DNA of 64,000 bases from Niastella yeongjuensis (GTDB taxonomy: Bacteria; Bacteroidota; Bacteroidia; Chitinophagales; Chitinophagaceae), in contig NZ_FOCZ01000007.1 of NCBI RefSeq assembly GCF_900110245.1, positions 310,001 to 374,000 on the forward strand, written 5' to 3'. Position numbers and translations under genes: made by a program. Of the stretch, positions 33,654-43,900 are shown in pieces (the stretch's first letter is position 1; the number at the start of each line of letters is the position of its first letter). A model generated the notes under the pieces. The model did no database searches, was not told where the DNA came from, and was given only the letters and a program-made list of their open reading frames with translations.

Positions 33654-33689
33654 ATGAAAAAATATTTCTCTTTCACCTGTTGTTGTTGA
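33654..33689 (+). CDS. Leader peptide MKKYFSFTCCC (polycysteine attenuator candidate)
   Basis: An 11-codon open frame: ATG, AAA AAA, then TTC TCT TTC ACC followed by three consecutive TGT codons and TGA. It lies in the 5' leader about 42 bp after the promoter and 141 bp before susC1. Cys is rare in proteins (around 1 percent), and three Cys codons directly before the stop of a tiny leader ORF is the signature of cysteine-responsive attenuators described in mycobacteria and of the CCC uORFs of Rhodobacter. Stalling at these codons when Cys-tRNA is scarce would be the regulatory event. Known: polycysteine uORFs elsewhere. Inferred: the same logic here. Confidence 0.6.
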   Translation: MKKYFSFTCCC

Positions 33690-33830
33690 TCGTCATCCTC
33701 CCTTCATGAATGAATGTGCTTTCGTACCAAGCTGAATGAATGTGTTTTCTTGCCTTTATTGAAATGACTTATAAGTTCTAATCTGTACACATTGTGTACG
33801 GCAATTCATTCATTTAAAAACAACTGCTTC
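33690..33830 (+). promoter_or_regulatory. Leader RNA with competing complementary segments upstream of susC1
   Basis: Two copies of TGAATGAATGTG (33707-33718 and 33733-33744) can each pair with ATTCATTCA at 33804-33812, 18 bp before the susC1 ATG; copy 1 pairs over 10 bp, copy 2 over 9. Between them lie GTACAC-ATT-GTGTAC (33785-33799), a perfect hairpin, and the palindrome ACTTATAAGT. There is no U-tract terminator. The arrangement suits a switch in which ribosome position on the CCC leader decides which structure forms and whether the susC1 start is exposed. Confidence 0.5.
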
Positions 33831-36800
33831 ATGAACCGGCTTTACCCAAAGGGGGTTTACCTACTGCTATTACTGCTTATGTCGCAAATGCTGGTAGCCC
33901 AAACCACTATTACCGGCACCATTTTGACTGATGAACAAGTACCACTGGAAGGGGTGACCATCCAGGTTAAAGGACACGCTGTTCAAACCCTCACCAACAA
34001 CAGGGGCGGTTTTTCGATCACTGTTCCCGCATTACCGGTATTATTGCTGGTAAGCCATACGGGATATCTAAAAGAGGAATTTACCATCACCACATTGACG
34101 CCTGCCTCATATAGATTAATAAGAAATGAAAAGAACCTCGATGAAGTAGTGATTACCGGTTACAGCACCCAGAATAAAAAACTGATAGCCGGTTCTATTC
34201 AAACCATTAACAGTCAAACGTTCCGCGATGTACCGGCCAGCGGGTTCAATCAATTGTTACAGGGAAAAGCCACCGGTGTTCAGGTGAATGCTAATTCGGG
34301 TGTGCCCGGTGGTGGTATTACTTTCAGAATAAGAGGTAATAATTCCATCAATGCGTCGGTTGATCCTTTATATATTATCGACGGTGTTTTTATTTCCAAT
34401 ACCGATCCCATTCAAACCGGTCTGGGGCAGCAACAGGGTTCCAACCCCATCGCAGATATTAACCCTTCAGATATAGAGAACATCACTATTTTAAAGGATG
34501 CCAATGCTACTGCCATCTATGGATCGTTAGGCGCCAACGGTGTTGTGATCGTAACCACCAAACGGGGCCGTTTGAACAGCAGGGCCAAAGTAAGTTTGAA
34601 CGGATACCATGGCTGGAGTAGAGCCACTAAAAAGTTCAGGGTGGCTTCCGGTGCTGAAACGGCCCTGCTTACCAATGAATCGCGCATCAATACGGTGAAG
34701 GACAATCCGGCACTGCCACCGCCTACGCTGATTGCTGAACCGGAGTCGCAACCCACTTACGACCGGGTGTCTGATCTGTTCCGCACTGCCCGTACCAGTA
34801 ATTATGAAATGTCGGTTCAGGGTGGAACCGACAAAAGCGCCTATTATGCCGGATTGGGTTATCTGAAACAGGAAGGCATTGTACGTCCCTCCAACTTCGA
34901 ACGCTATTCAGGCCGTTTGAATTACGACAATTACCTGAACCGGCAAATAAAGATCGGTACCAGTATAAACATCAGCCGTACCTGGCGAAATGTAAGCAGT
35001 AATGACAATAACCCACAAGGCGTTATTAACTCCGCTATTTTTGTGCGCAGCTACCTGCCCGTTTTTAATACCGATGGAACCTATGCCCGTTACGGCAGTT
35101 TTGACAACCACCTGGCCCTGATCAATTACCTGGGTAATGATGCGGTGGGCTGGCGCACCATTGGCAATATATATGGTGAATACGCCATCCTGCCCGAACT
35201 GAAACTCCGTACCAGTTGGAGCCTGGACAATGCCAGTGAATATGAAAATAATTTTATCAGCAGTTTGCTGGCGGCCGGCGTGGCCAGTAATGGATCGGCC
35301 GCTTCTTATGAAACCAAGAACCTGGTGCTTACCAACGAACAGGTACTTACGTTTATCAAATCATTTGGCGAGGATGGTAAACACAGCATCAATGCACTGG
35401 TAGGCAATACCATCAATACGGTTTTGTCGCAAAGTACCAGCGCTACCGGCACGGGCTTTGCCAGCAACGATCTTACAGCAGTATCCGTAGCTTCTGTACG
35501 TTCCGGTTCTTCGGCACAAAGCAGATCGAAACTGTTGTCGGTCTTTTCAAAAGCCAGCTACACCTATAACAACCGGTATACGCTTGATGCCAGTTTCCGC
35601 GCTGATGGTTCCTCCAAATTCGGGGCGAACAACCGGTGGGGCTTTTTCCCATCGGGAGGTTTTACCTGGCGGGCCGATCAGGAAGGCTTTATTCAATCTT
35701 TAAACCTATTCAATGAACTGCGTTTCAGGGCCAGCGTTGGTTTATCAGGCAATCAAAACGGAATTGGGCCATATGCCGCACAGGGGCTTTGGCAATCGGG
35801 TAACAACTACCTCGACCAGCCCGGTATTGCACCCTCGCAACTGGCCAATCCCGATCTTACCTGGGAAACAACCCGCCAAACCGATTTCGGTACGGAGTTC
35901 AGCATTTTAAACAGCCGGTTATTTGTAGCTGTTGACTATTATAACAAGTATACCTACGACTTACTGTTAAATGTGCCTGTTCCCAACAGAACAGGATTTG
36001 CAACTTATCTGCAGAACTATGGCGCCGTGAGCAACAAGGGATTTGAACTGGCCATCCGTTCAACCAATGTCAAAACCCGCACTTTTAAGTGGACAACCGA
36101 GTTCAATATTTCACAGAACACCAATCGCATTGAAAAGCTGGCATCGGACATTGCATTGGGCGCTTCCGGTCGTAATATTTCCATCCTGCGGCAGGGATAT
36201 GCCGTGAATTCCTTCCAGTTATATAAACAACTGTACGTCGATCCGCAAACCGGTAATGCCGTATATGAAGACCTTACCAAAGAAGGCAATATTACCGCTG
36301 CCGACCGGCAGATCGTAGGGAATGCGCTGCCCCGTTATACCGGCGGATTCACCAATACTTTCAGTTATAAAGGATTTGATTTGAACGTATTCTTTTATTT
36401 CCAGCAGGGCAACAAGATCATGAACATGAACGATTTTTTCCTGGTGCATGGAAATACCCAGGCTAATATCGGGTTTGTGCCGCGCCAGCTGGAACGCTGG
36501 CAGAAACCGGGCGACATTACCGACATCCCACGCGTTACTACTTCTTCGCTTACTCCGGAAGCAAACAACAGCGCAGCCAATAACTACGGCGGTAACGTAG
36601 CCAATTTAAGCAGCCGCTACCTGGAAGATGGATCGTTTATCCGTTTGCGCACGTTGTCGCTTTCTTATACCCTGCCTGCCTCTATAATCAGCAAATTAAA
36701 GTTCAATAATATCAGGGCGTACATCCAGGGAACCAATCTGATCACCATCACAAAATATGGCGGTCCCGACCCGGAAGTAAGTTCACAAAGTGGAAACCAG

Positions 36801-36875
36801 AATACCGCCGGGTACGACTGGGCAACAGTACCACAGCCAAAAACAATTCAGGTAGGAGTAAACCTTGTTTTTTAA
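33831..36875 (+). CDS. SusC/RagA-type TonB-dependent outer-membrane transporter 1
   Basis: 1014 residues from ATG 33831, which gives a normal signal peptide (cleavage near VAQ, residue 23). Domains: carboxypeptidase-regulatory-like beta domain (ITGTILTDEQVPLEGVTIQVKG), plug domain (FNQLLQGKATGVQVNANSG, DPLYIIDGVFI, IENITILKDANATAIYGSLGANGVVIVTTKRG) and a 22-stranded barrel ending NLVF. Works with the SusD lipoprotein encoded 16 bp downstream to import ligands of oligomer size. The predicted mature protein (991 residues) has no Cys and only three Met by my count. The substrate is not readable; linked peptidases suggest peptides. Confidence 0.92.
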   Translation: MNRLYPKGVYLLLLLLMSQMLVAQTTITGTILTDEQVPLEGVTIQVKGHAVQTLTNNRGGFSITVPALPVLLLVSHTGYLKEEFTITTLTPASYRLIRNEKNLDEVVITGYSTQNKKLIAGSIQTINSQTFRDVPASGFNQLLQGKATGVQVNANSGVPGGGITFRIRGNNSINASVDPLYIIDGVFISNTDPIQTGLGQQQGSNPIADINPSDIENITILKDANATAIYGSLGANGVVIVTTKRGRLNSRAKVSLNGYHGWSRATKKFRVASGAETALLTNESRINTVKDNPALPPPTLIAEPESQPTYDRVSDLFRTARTSNYEMSVQGGTDKSAYYAGLGYLKQEGIVRPSNFERYSGRLNYDNYLNRQIKIGTSINISRTWRNVSSNDNNPQGVINSAIFVRSYLPVFNTDGTYARYGSFDNHLALINYLGNDAVGWRTIGNIYGEYAILPELKLRTSWSLDNASEYENNFISSLLAAGVASNGSAASYETKNLVLTNEQVLTFIKSFGEDGKHSINALVGNTINTVLSQSTSATGTGFASNDLTAVSVASVRSGSSAQSRSKLLSVFSKASYTYNNRYTLDASFRADGSSKFGANNRWGFFPSGGFTWRADQEGFIQSLNLFNELRFRASVGLSGNQNGIGPYAAQGLWQSGNNYLDQPGIAPSQLANPDLTWETTRQTDFGTEFSILNSRLFVAVDYYNKYTYDLLLNVPVPNRTGFATYLQNYGAVSNKGFELAIRSTNVKTRTFKWTTEFNISQNTNRIEKLASDIALGASGRNISILRQGYAVNSFQLYKQLYVDPQTGNAVYEDLTKEGNITAADRQIVGNALPRYTGGFTNTFSYKGFDLNVFFYFQQGNKIMNMNDFFLVHGNTQANIGFVPRQLERWQKPGDITDIPRVTTSSLTPEANNSAANNYGGNVANLSSRYLEDGSFIRLRTLSLSYTLPASIISKLKFNNIRAYIQGTNLITITKYGGPDPEVSSQSGNQNTAGYDWATVPQPKTIQVGVNLVF

Positions 36876-36891
36876 CGGAAAAAAATACACT

Positions 36892-38226
36892 ATGCAATTA
36901 CGCTTTAACTATATCGTACTTATTGGTGGTTTAACGTTTTTTACTTCCTGCAAAAAGTGGCTGGAAGAAACACCCAACAATGCATTGCCCGCCAATAAAA
37001 GCATTACCGATGCCGCTACCGCCAGAGCAGCTATTATTGGTGCCTATAATTCCGTGCAGGGATACTATTCGGCCAGCTATCCTACATTGGGCACCATTAC
37101 TGCCGATAACGTGATCTTCAATGGCACGCTGAGTGAGTATCTGCAATTAGACCAGAACGCTATTCCGGCAGATAATGTAACAACAGTAGCCGCTTATCAG
37201 AATATTTACAAAGCCATCAACTCTGCTAACAGTGTAATAACCTATGTGCCGGAGGTTTCAGATCCTTTGCTGCCCGATGCGGAAAAGAACAAACTGTTGG
37301 GTGAAGCTTATTTCATTCGGGCCTTGGGCTATTTTGATCTGGGCCGTGGTTGGGGCGGTGTGCAATTGCAGGTACAACCAACAACCAGTCTTTCGGCCGC
37401 ACGCGGAATAAAACGCAGCACGCTGCAACAAACCTACGACCAGGTATTGAGCGACCTGGTAAAAGCGGAAGAACTGTTACCCGAAGATGGCAGCACGCGT
37501 AACCGGGCGCAAAAAAGCACGGCCCGGGCATTGCGGGCACGATTACATTTATACAGAAAGGAATGGGCCGAAGCCGACAAATACGCTTCCCTGGTGATCG
37601 CCAATAACAAATACGCATTGGTTACGCCTTTTAAAACATTCTTCACCACACCGTTTGGTACTACAGAGTCTGTGTTTGAATTAACCTTTTCAGCCAATGA
37701 CAAAAACTCCTATTGGAACCTGTGGTATCCCAGTTCCGCCGGTGGGCAGTATACATTAAAACCTTCCGCTTCATTTGTAAGCAAAATAAATGATGCAGCT
37801 ATTGGTGGAAGCCGTAGTAGTCTTATTGCGGGAACTGGCAATAATGTATACGGTGTGTTGTACAACACCAGCGCCACCAGTACCGACCCTTCTTACATTA
37901 TCCGCATTGCCGAACTGTACCTGATACGGGCGGAAGCCAGGGTGTGGCTGGAAGACCTGACAGGCGCATTGGCCGACCTCAATAAGATCAGGAACCGGGC
38001 CGGTGTACCCAATTCAACCGCTGCCACCAAAGAGGAATTGATACTGGCTATAGAAAACGAGAACAGCATCGAGTTCTCCTTTGAAGCACACCGCTGGTTC
38101 GACCTGGTGCGTACCGAACGGGTAGATGACATCCTGGGTATCACTAATAAAAACTATTGGGTATTTCCCCTGCCCTATTCCGATATTTTATCAGACCCCG
38201 ATGCAAAACAAAATGATGGCTACTGA
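36892..38226 (+). CDS. SusD/RagB-type surface lipoprotein 1
   Basis: 444 residues from ATG 36892. Lipobox FTSC (Cys20) followed by KKWLEE, the usual SusD start. TPR-like helices with family motifs GEAYFIRALGYFDLGRGWGGV, DLVKAEELLP, ARLHLYRKEWAEADKYA, and the C-terminal AELYLIRAEARVWL...LNKIRNRAG and FDLVRTE. It caps the SusC1 barrel and binds the ligand at the cell surface. The mature 425 residues contain no Met at all and only the lipidated Cys, an extreme composition. It is followed after 31 bp by the M14 gene. Confidence 0.92.
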   Translation: MQLRFNYIVLIGGLTFFTSCKKWLEETPNNALPANKSITDAATARAAIIGAYNSVQGYYSASYPTLGTITADNVIFNGTLSEYLQLDQNAIPADNVTTVAAYQNIYKAINSANSVITYVPEVSDPLLPDAEKNKLLGEAYFIRALGYFDLGRGWGGVQLQVQPTTSLSAARGIKRSTLQQTYDQVLSDLVKAEELLPEDGSTRNRAQKSTARALRARLHLYRKEWAEADKYASLVIANNKYALVTPFKTFFTTPFGTTESVFELTFSANDKNSYWNLWYPSSAGGQYTLKPSASFVSKINDAAIGGSRSSLIAGTGNNVYGVLYNTSATSTDPSYIIRIAELYLIRAEARVWLEDLTGALADLNKIRNRAGVPNSTAATKEELILAIENENSIEFSFEAHRWFDLVRTERVDDILGITNKNYWVFPLPYSDILSDPDAKQNDGY

Positions 38227-38257
38227 AACCAAAACAATTGACGCAAAAAACATTTTT

Positions 38258-40966
38258 ATGAAACTTCGTAATATTTTCACCTTACTGTTATTCCTGCCGG
38301 TTGTTTCAGCGCTGGCGCAAACCAGTTACTTTTTTCCCAAGGCAGCTAGTTTTGATGCCTCCATTCCTTCACCCGGGAAATTTCTTGGGTATGCTATTGG
38401 TACCCACTATACAAGACACGAACAAATTGTTGCCTACTTCCGCGAACTGGCGCGGGTGAGCAATCGCATTCATGTACAAACGATCGGCAAAACTTATGAA
38501 GAAAGAGAACAGATCATTGCCACCATTACCGCGCCCGCTAACTATAACCGGCTGGAGGAGATCAGACAGGAACACCTCACCCTCGTTGATCCTTCCAAAC
38601 CAATTATCGACAACAAGGCACCGGTGATCATTCACCTCGGTTATAACGTGCATGGCAACGAATCATCGAGCGCAGAAGTAAGCATGCTTACTGCCTGGTA
38701 CCTGGCCGCAAACAACGACCCGGAAACCCAGCAGTGGTTGAAAGAAGCCGTTATCTTTATCGATCCCTCCTTAAATCCTGATGGCCGTGACCGTGCTGCC
38801 AACTGGTACAACAGTTATAGCTCCTTTCCGCCCATAGCCGACCCACTCGATAAAGAACACCAGGAGCAATGGCCGGGCGGCAGAACGAATCACTATTTTG
38901 CCGACCTCAATCGCGACTGGTTGAACCTGGTACATATTGAAAGCCGTAACCGCGTGCAGTTCTTTCACCAATGGTACCCCAACGTACAAATAGACTTTCA
39001 CGAACAGGGTTCCAATGCTACCTATTATTTTGAACCAACACCCAAACGCCACGAAAGCCCCATTGTACCACAGTTCCTGTATGATGAGAACGCAGTGCTG
39101 GCTACTTACCATGCCAAAGCGCTCGATGAGATCGGGTCTTTATATTTCACTAAAGAGAATTACGACAATCTCTCCCCCATCTATGGCAGCACCTATCCAA
39201 AATTTTATGGCAGCGTAGCGGCTACGTTTGAAGAAGCCAGTTCCCGCGGACTGGTAACGGAATCAACCAATGGCCTGCTGACCTTTGCCTTTTCCATTCG
39301 CAACCATGTAACCACCAGTTTGTCAACCATACGTGGTTCAGTAGCGGAAAAAGCCAATTTATTCAAGGTGCAGAAAAACCTGTTTAAGCAGGCGTTGGAA
39401 CAAGCCCGGGCCAGCAAAACAAAAGCGTATGTATTTGGCGACAGCCGCGATGAAAACCTCACCCTTACATTTTTGAACCTGCTTTTGCAACACCACATTC
39501 AGGTATATGAACTGGAAGGCAATACCACGCAGGAGGATAAGAAGTTTGAAAAGGGAAAAAGTTATATAGTTCCGGCCGAACAACCCAACTACCTCATTGT
39601 ACATTCCCTGTTTGAAGAGAACATTTTAAAAGACAGTATTTATTACGACAATACCGGCTGGAGCGTCATCCATGCATATGGCTTGCAATATGCCGCCATC
39701 AATACGCCCACCTTTGCCAAAGGAAAACAGGTAACCAGCCTGCCATCGATCAACGGTGACGTGTTGGGCGGACAATCCAGTCTCGCTTACATAACAGCTT
39801 ATACCGACTTCAATGCCACAAAAGCCCTGTATGCATTGTTGCAAAAGGGCATCCTGGTAAAAACAGCCTTCAGGCCCTTTACAATTAATCATAACAACAG
39901 CAAAAAAACATTTGGCAATGGCTCATTGATCATTCCGGTGGCCGGACAACCTATTGCCGCCGACAGCCTGTACAGGCTGGTAAAAGCCATAGCTGCAAAT
40001 GCAAACATCACCTTTACTGCGGTATCTACCGGGTTCAGTGCAGAAGGCATCGATTTGGGGAGCAGCAATATTAAAGCCATTCGCAAACCCGAAGTGGCGC
40101 TGGCATTTGGTCAGGGTGTTACTTCATCGGAAGCCGGACAAATATGGTTCCTGCTGAATCAACATTTAGGTTTACCAGTAGTAAAACTGGACCTGCAGAA
40201 TTTTGAACGGGCCTCTTTGAAACGATACAATACCCTGATACTGCCTGGTGGTAATTACAGTGCCTGGAACAAAGCCACAGTTGATAAAATAAAAGACTGG
40301 GTAGCAGAAGGCGGTGTGCTGATCACTCTGCAAAATGCCAGCGCCTGGGCCATCCAGAACGACCTGGTAAAAGAGAAATTATTGGACGATGACAAGGATA
40401 AACCCGAAGGTAAGCCTGCTGCACCCCTCACCACAGCCACAGCCACTGATAATCGTGCAGGCCGGCCGGTTCAACAAACTTCGTTTGGACAAAGCGCTAC
40501 TGAAAGACCCGAAAGCGAACCGGTATCAAAAAGCAGGAACAGCCGGCTTGATTATGATGCACAGCAGGATGTGGAAGGCGCCAAACGCATCAATGGCGCT
40601 ATTTTCACTGCGGACCTGGATACTACCCATCCCATAGCCTTTGGCGTTACCACCCGTAAATTGTTTATAAACAAGAACAGCAATACTTTTTTACAAAGCA
40701 GTGCCAACAAATATGCGACCGTAGCGCTGTACGACAGCAAACCATTTGTAAATGGTTATGCTTCCAAAGAGAATATCAAAAAAGTAAGCAGCTCGGCAGC
40801 TATCCTTTTAAGCAACAGTGGCAACGGACAGGTGGTGCTGTTTGCCGACGATCCTACTTACCGCAGTTACTGGCTGGGCACCACCCGGTTGTTCCTGAAC
40901 AGTATCTTTTTTGCAAACCTGGTAAGTGGCGGTAGAAATTTCGCCGGGGAAAGCGAACACGAATAA
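38258..40966 (+). CDS. Exported M14-family zinc carboxypeptidase with C-terminal class I glutaminase-like domain
   Basis: 902 residues from ATG 38258, which starts a signal peptide (MKLRNIFTLLLFLPVVSALAQ); an upstream in-frame start overlaps susD1 and is rejected. Zinc ligands HGNE (His132, Glu135) and His248 (QIDFHEQG); substrate-binding NPDGR (173-177); likely catalytic Glu in ATFEEASSRG. After the peptidase domain comes a beta-rich region and then a DJ-1/glutamine-amidotransferase-like domain (PEVALAFGQGV...YNTLILPGG...WVAEGGVLITLQNASAW) without the catalytic Cys. It is expected to trim C-terminal residues from peptides in the periplasm or at the surface. The 882-residue mature protein has one Met and no Cys. 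Confidence 0.88.
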   Translation: MKLRNIFTLLLFLPVVSALAQTSYFFPKAASFDASIPSPGKFLGYAIGTHYTRHEQIVAYFRELARVSNRIHVQTIGKTYEEREQIIATITAPANYNRLEEIRQEHLTLVDPSKPIIDNKAPVIIHLGYNVHGNESSSAEVSMLTAWYLAANNDPETQQWLKEAVIFIDPSLNPDGRDRAANWYNSYSSFPPIADPLDKEHQEQWPGGRTNHYFADLNRDWLNLVHIESRNRVQFFHQWYPNVQIDFHEQGSNATYYFEPTPKRHESPIVPQFLYDENAVLATYHAKALDEIGSLYFTKENYDNLSPIYGSTYPKFYGSVAATFEEASSRGLVTESTNGLLTFAFSIRNHVTTSLSTIRGSVAEKANLFKVQKNLFKQALEQARASKTKAYVFGDSRDENLTLTFLNLLLQHHIQVYELEGNTTQEDKKFEKGKSYIVPAEQPNYLIVHSLFEENILKDSIYYDNTGWSVIHAYGLQYAAINTPTFAKGKQVTSLPSINGDVLGGQSSLAYITAYTDFNATKALYALLQKGILVKTAFRPFTINHNNSKKTFGNGSLIIPVAGQPIAADSLYRLVKAIAANANITFTAVSTGFSAEGIDLGSSNIKAIRKPEVALAFGQGVTSSEAGQIWFLLNQHLGLPVVKLDLQNFERASLKRYNTLILPGGNYSAWNKATVDKIKDWVAEGGVLITLQNASAWAIQNDLVKEKLLDDDKDKPEGKPAAPLTTATATDNRAGRPVQQTSFGQSATERPESEPVSKSRNSRLDYDAQQDVEGAKRINGAIFTADLDTTHPIAFGVTTRKLFINKNSNTFLQSSANKYATVALYDSKPFVNGYASKENIKKVSSSAAILLSNSGNGQVVLFADDPTYRSYWLGTTRLFLNSIFFANLVSGGRNFAGESEHE

Positions 40967-40987
40967 ACCCCTTCTAAAAGTATTTGT

Positions 40988-43900
40988 ATGAATAGAAATC
41001 GACAGACCAAAACTATACTGATTATAACAACATTTATCCTGGCCGGCATAACAGCCTATGCGCAACAACCCATTCCCATAAAAGGCACCATTCGGGAAAC
41101 AGGTACGCAAAAACCGGTGCCCGGTGTATCGGTGAAATCAAAACACTCCAGGGTTGGAACCAGTACCGATGAAAATGGCCAGTTCAGTTTAACGGTTCCA
41201 TCAAATGATATTTTATTGATCACTGCAATCGGTCATGCTGCGGTTGAGCAACCCGTTAATGGCAAGCAATTCATTGAGATAACGCTTGCTGCCGCCAGTA
41301 ATTCACTGGGTGAAGTTGTGGTGGTGGGGTATGGTGCACAAAGCAAAAAATCGCTGGTAAGTGCAGTAGCTACTATAAAGGCAGATGAAATAAAGAATAA
41401 ACCGGTAGCTGCCTTTGATCAGCAATTACAAGGCCGGGTGGCCGGTGTTCAGGTAAGCGCCAATACCGGCATTCCCGGAGATGGCATTTTCTTTCGCATC
41501 AGGGGTACTACTTCTATCAATGCCGGCAATGACCCGTTGTATGTGGTTGATGGTGTTTTTATCAATAACCAGTCATTACAGAAGATCACCACCCAGGGAC
41601 AGTCCAATAACCCGTTAGCTGATATCAATCCGGCAGATATTGAAAGCATCTCCGTTTTAAAAGATGCATCTGCCACGGCTATTTATGGTGCGCGTGCTGC
41701 CAATGGCGTTATACTGATCACTACCAAACGCGGGCAGTATAATACACAGGCAAAAGTAAATGCCAATGCCTATTACGGTTCATCCTGGGCACCCCAATTG
41801 TGGGACCTGGTAACTGGTCCTGAACATGCAACCATCATTAACGAGGCGTGGGCCAATGATGGCAAATCATTTGCAACAAGGCCCTTCCGGCCTAAATCGG
41901 AAGGCGGCCGCGGACTGCCGGAAGAACAACCTACCTATGACCGCCTGCATGATATTTTCAGGACAGGCAATCTGCAGAATTATGATCTCTCCGTTTCCGG
42001 CGGCAATGACAAAACGCGTTATTATATTGGCGGTGGGTATAATAAACAACAGGCCATTTTGCGTACCAATGATTTTCAGCGGGCCAGTTTTAAGTTCAAT
42101 CTCGATCAGCAGATAAACAGCCATGTTCGAATTGGCTCGAGCAATCTGTTATCGCGTTCTTACCGCACTAATGCGCGGGTGGGCGACGGTCCGCAAGGTG
42201 GCATATTACAGGCGGCCCTGCACACCCCTACTTACCTGCCCAAATTCAATGATGATGGTACCTATGCCAAGTGGGCCGGGTTCGATAACCTGGATGTATT
42301 GATCAAATACACCGATATGCACAGCACCAGCATCCGATACATAGGAAATATTTATGGCGAAGCAGATCTTGTTCGCAATCTTAAATTTCGTACCAGCTGG
42401 AGTATTGACTACAACGATTATAACGAATACGAATACTGGAACAGCCTTACCAACCGGGGAAGCGCCAGCAAAGGGCTTGCCTCTTCCAGCGTAAGTAAAA
42501 ACGCCATCTGGATAACAGAACAAACGCTTTCCTATAAAGCAAAACTGGGTCAGCATGGTCTTGGGCTACTGGCAGGAAATTCCGTGCAGGGCACCGTGGA
42601 AACAGTAACCTCGGCACAGGGTACCAATTTTCCCAATGACTCCTATAAACAGATCGCCTCGGCAGCTACTACTACTTCTTCCAGCAGCAGCGCCGGCAAC
42701 CGGCAGGTATCTGTGTTTGGCCGGTTGGAATATAATTATGCCGGTAAATATTTTGCTGAGTTCAATGTACGTGGCGATGCGTCTTCAAAATTCGGCACCA
42801 GCAAACAGTGGGGATACTTCCCTTCTGTAGGTTTGGCCTGGCTGGCCAGTGAGGAACCATTCATCAGAAATATTAATGCAATCAGTACGTTGAAATTACG
42901 GGCGAATATTGGCATTACCGGTAACCAGAATGGTATTGGCAATTTTGCTTCCCGCAATTTATGGAATGGCGGAGCTAACTACCTCGACAACCCCGGAACC
43001 GTGCCGCAACAACTGGGCAATACCGGTTTAAGCTGGGAAACCACCCGGCAAACCAACCTCGGTATCGATCTTGGATTATTGCAGGACCGCATCAACATAG
43101 AATTCAATCTCTATAAGAAATATACCACCGATCTGTTGTTAAGTCTGCCTTTACCGGTAAGCACCGGTTTCTCTTCCGTGTCGAGCAACGCCGGCGAGAT
43201 CAGCAACAAAGGATTTGAACTGGGTATTACTACCACCAACATCAGCAACCGCCGGTTTACCTGGACAACCAGTTTCAATATTGCACACAATGTAAATAAG
43301 ATTGAAAAGCTGGATATTCCCGTTGATGCTTCCTATTCCGCAGAAAGAATGTTACAGGGTTATTCCATGCATTCTTTTTATGTATACAAACAATTGTATG
43401 TTGATCCGCAAACAGGCGATGCAGTTTATGAAGATTATGTAAAAGATGGCAAGATCACTGCCGATGACCGGCAGATCGTTGGCAATGCCCAACCCAGGTA
43501 CTTCGGCGGCATCAACAACAGCCTTCGATATCAAGGATTCGATTTTTCCATCTTCTTCAATTTCCAGTTTGGCAACAAGATCTTTAACAACAACCGTTTC
43601 TTTCATGAATCAGGCGGTACGCGTGACGACCGCCGGGCTATCAATAAAAACCAGCTCAACCGATGGCAAAAGCCCGGCGATATAACAGAGGTGCCCCGAA
43701 TTACCACCCTGGGCACGAATTATACGTTGAGTCCTGTTAGCCGTTTTATCGAGGATGGTTCATTCATTCGACTGAGTACGTTGACCCTTGGTTATACGCT
43801 TCCTCAAAAGCTAACAACCAGGATCCACACCAATTCTATCCGCATTTATGCCAGCGGGTCCAACTGGTGGTTATGGAAAAAATACCAGGGACCTGATCCG

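Noticed and set aside
38126-38257. Upstream start for the M14 gene inside susD1
   Set aside because: The extension overlaps susD1 and lacks a signal peptide; ATG 38258 begins a standard one.
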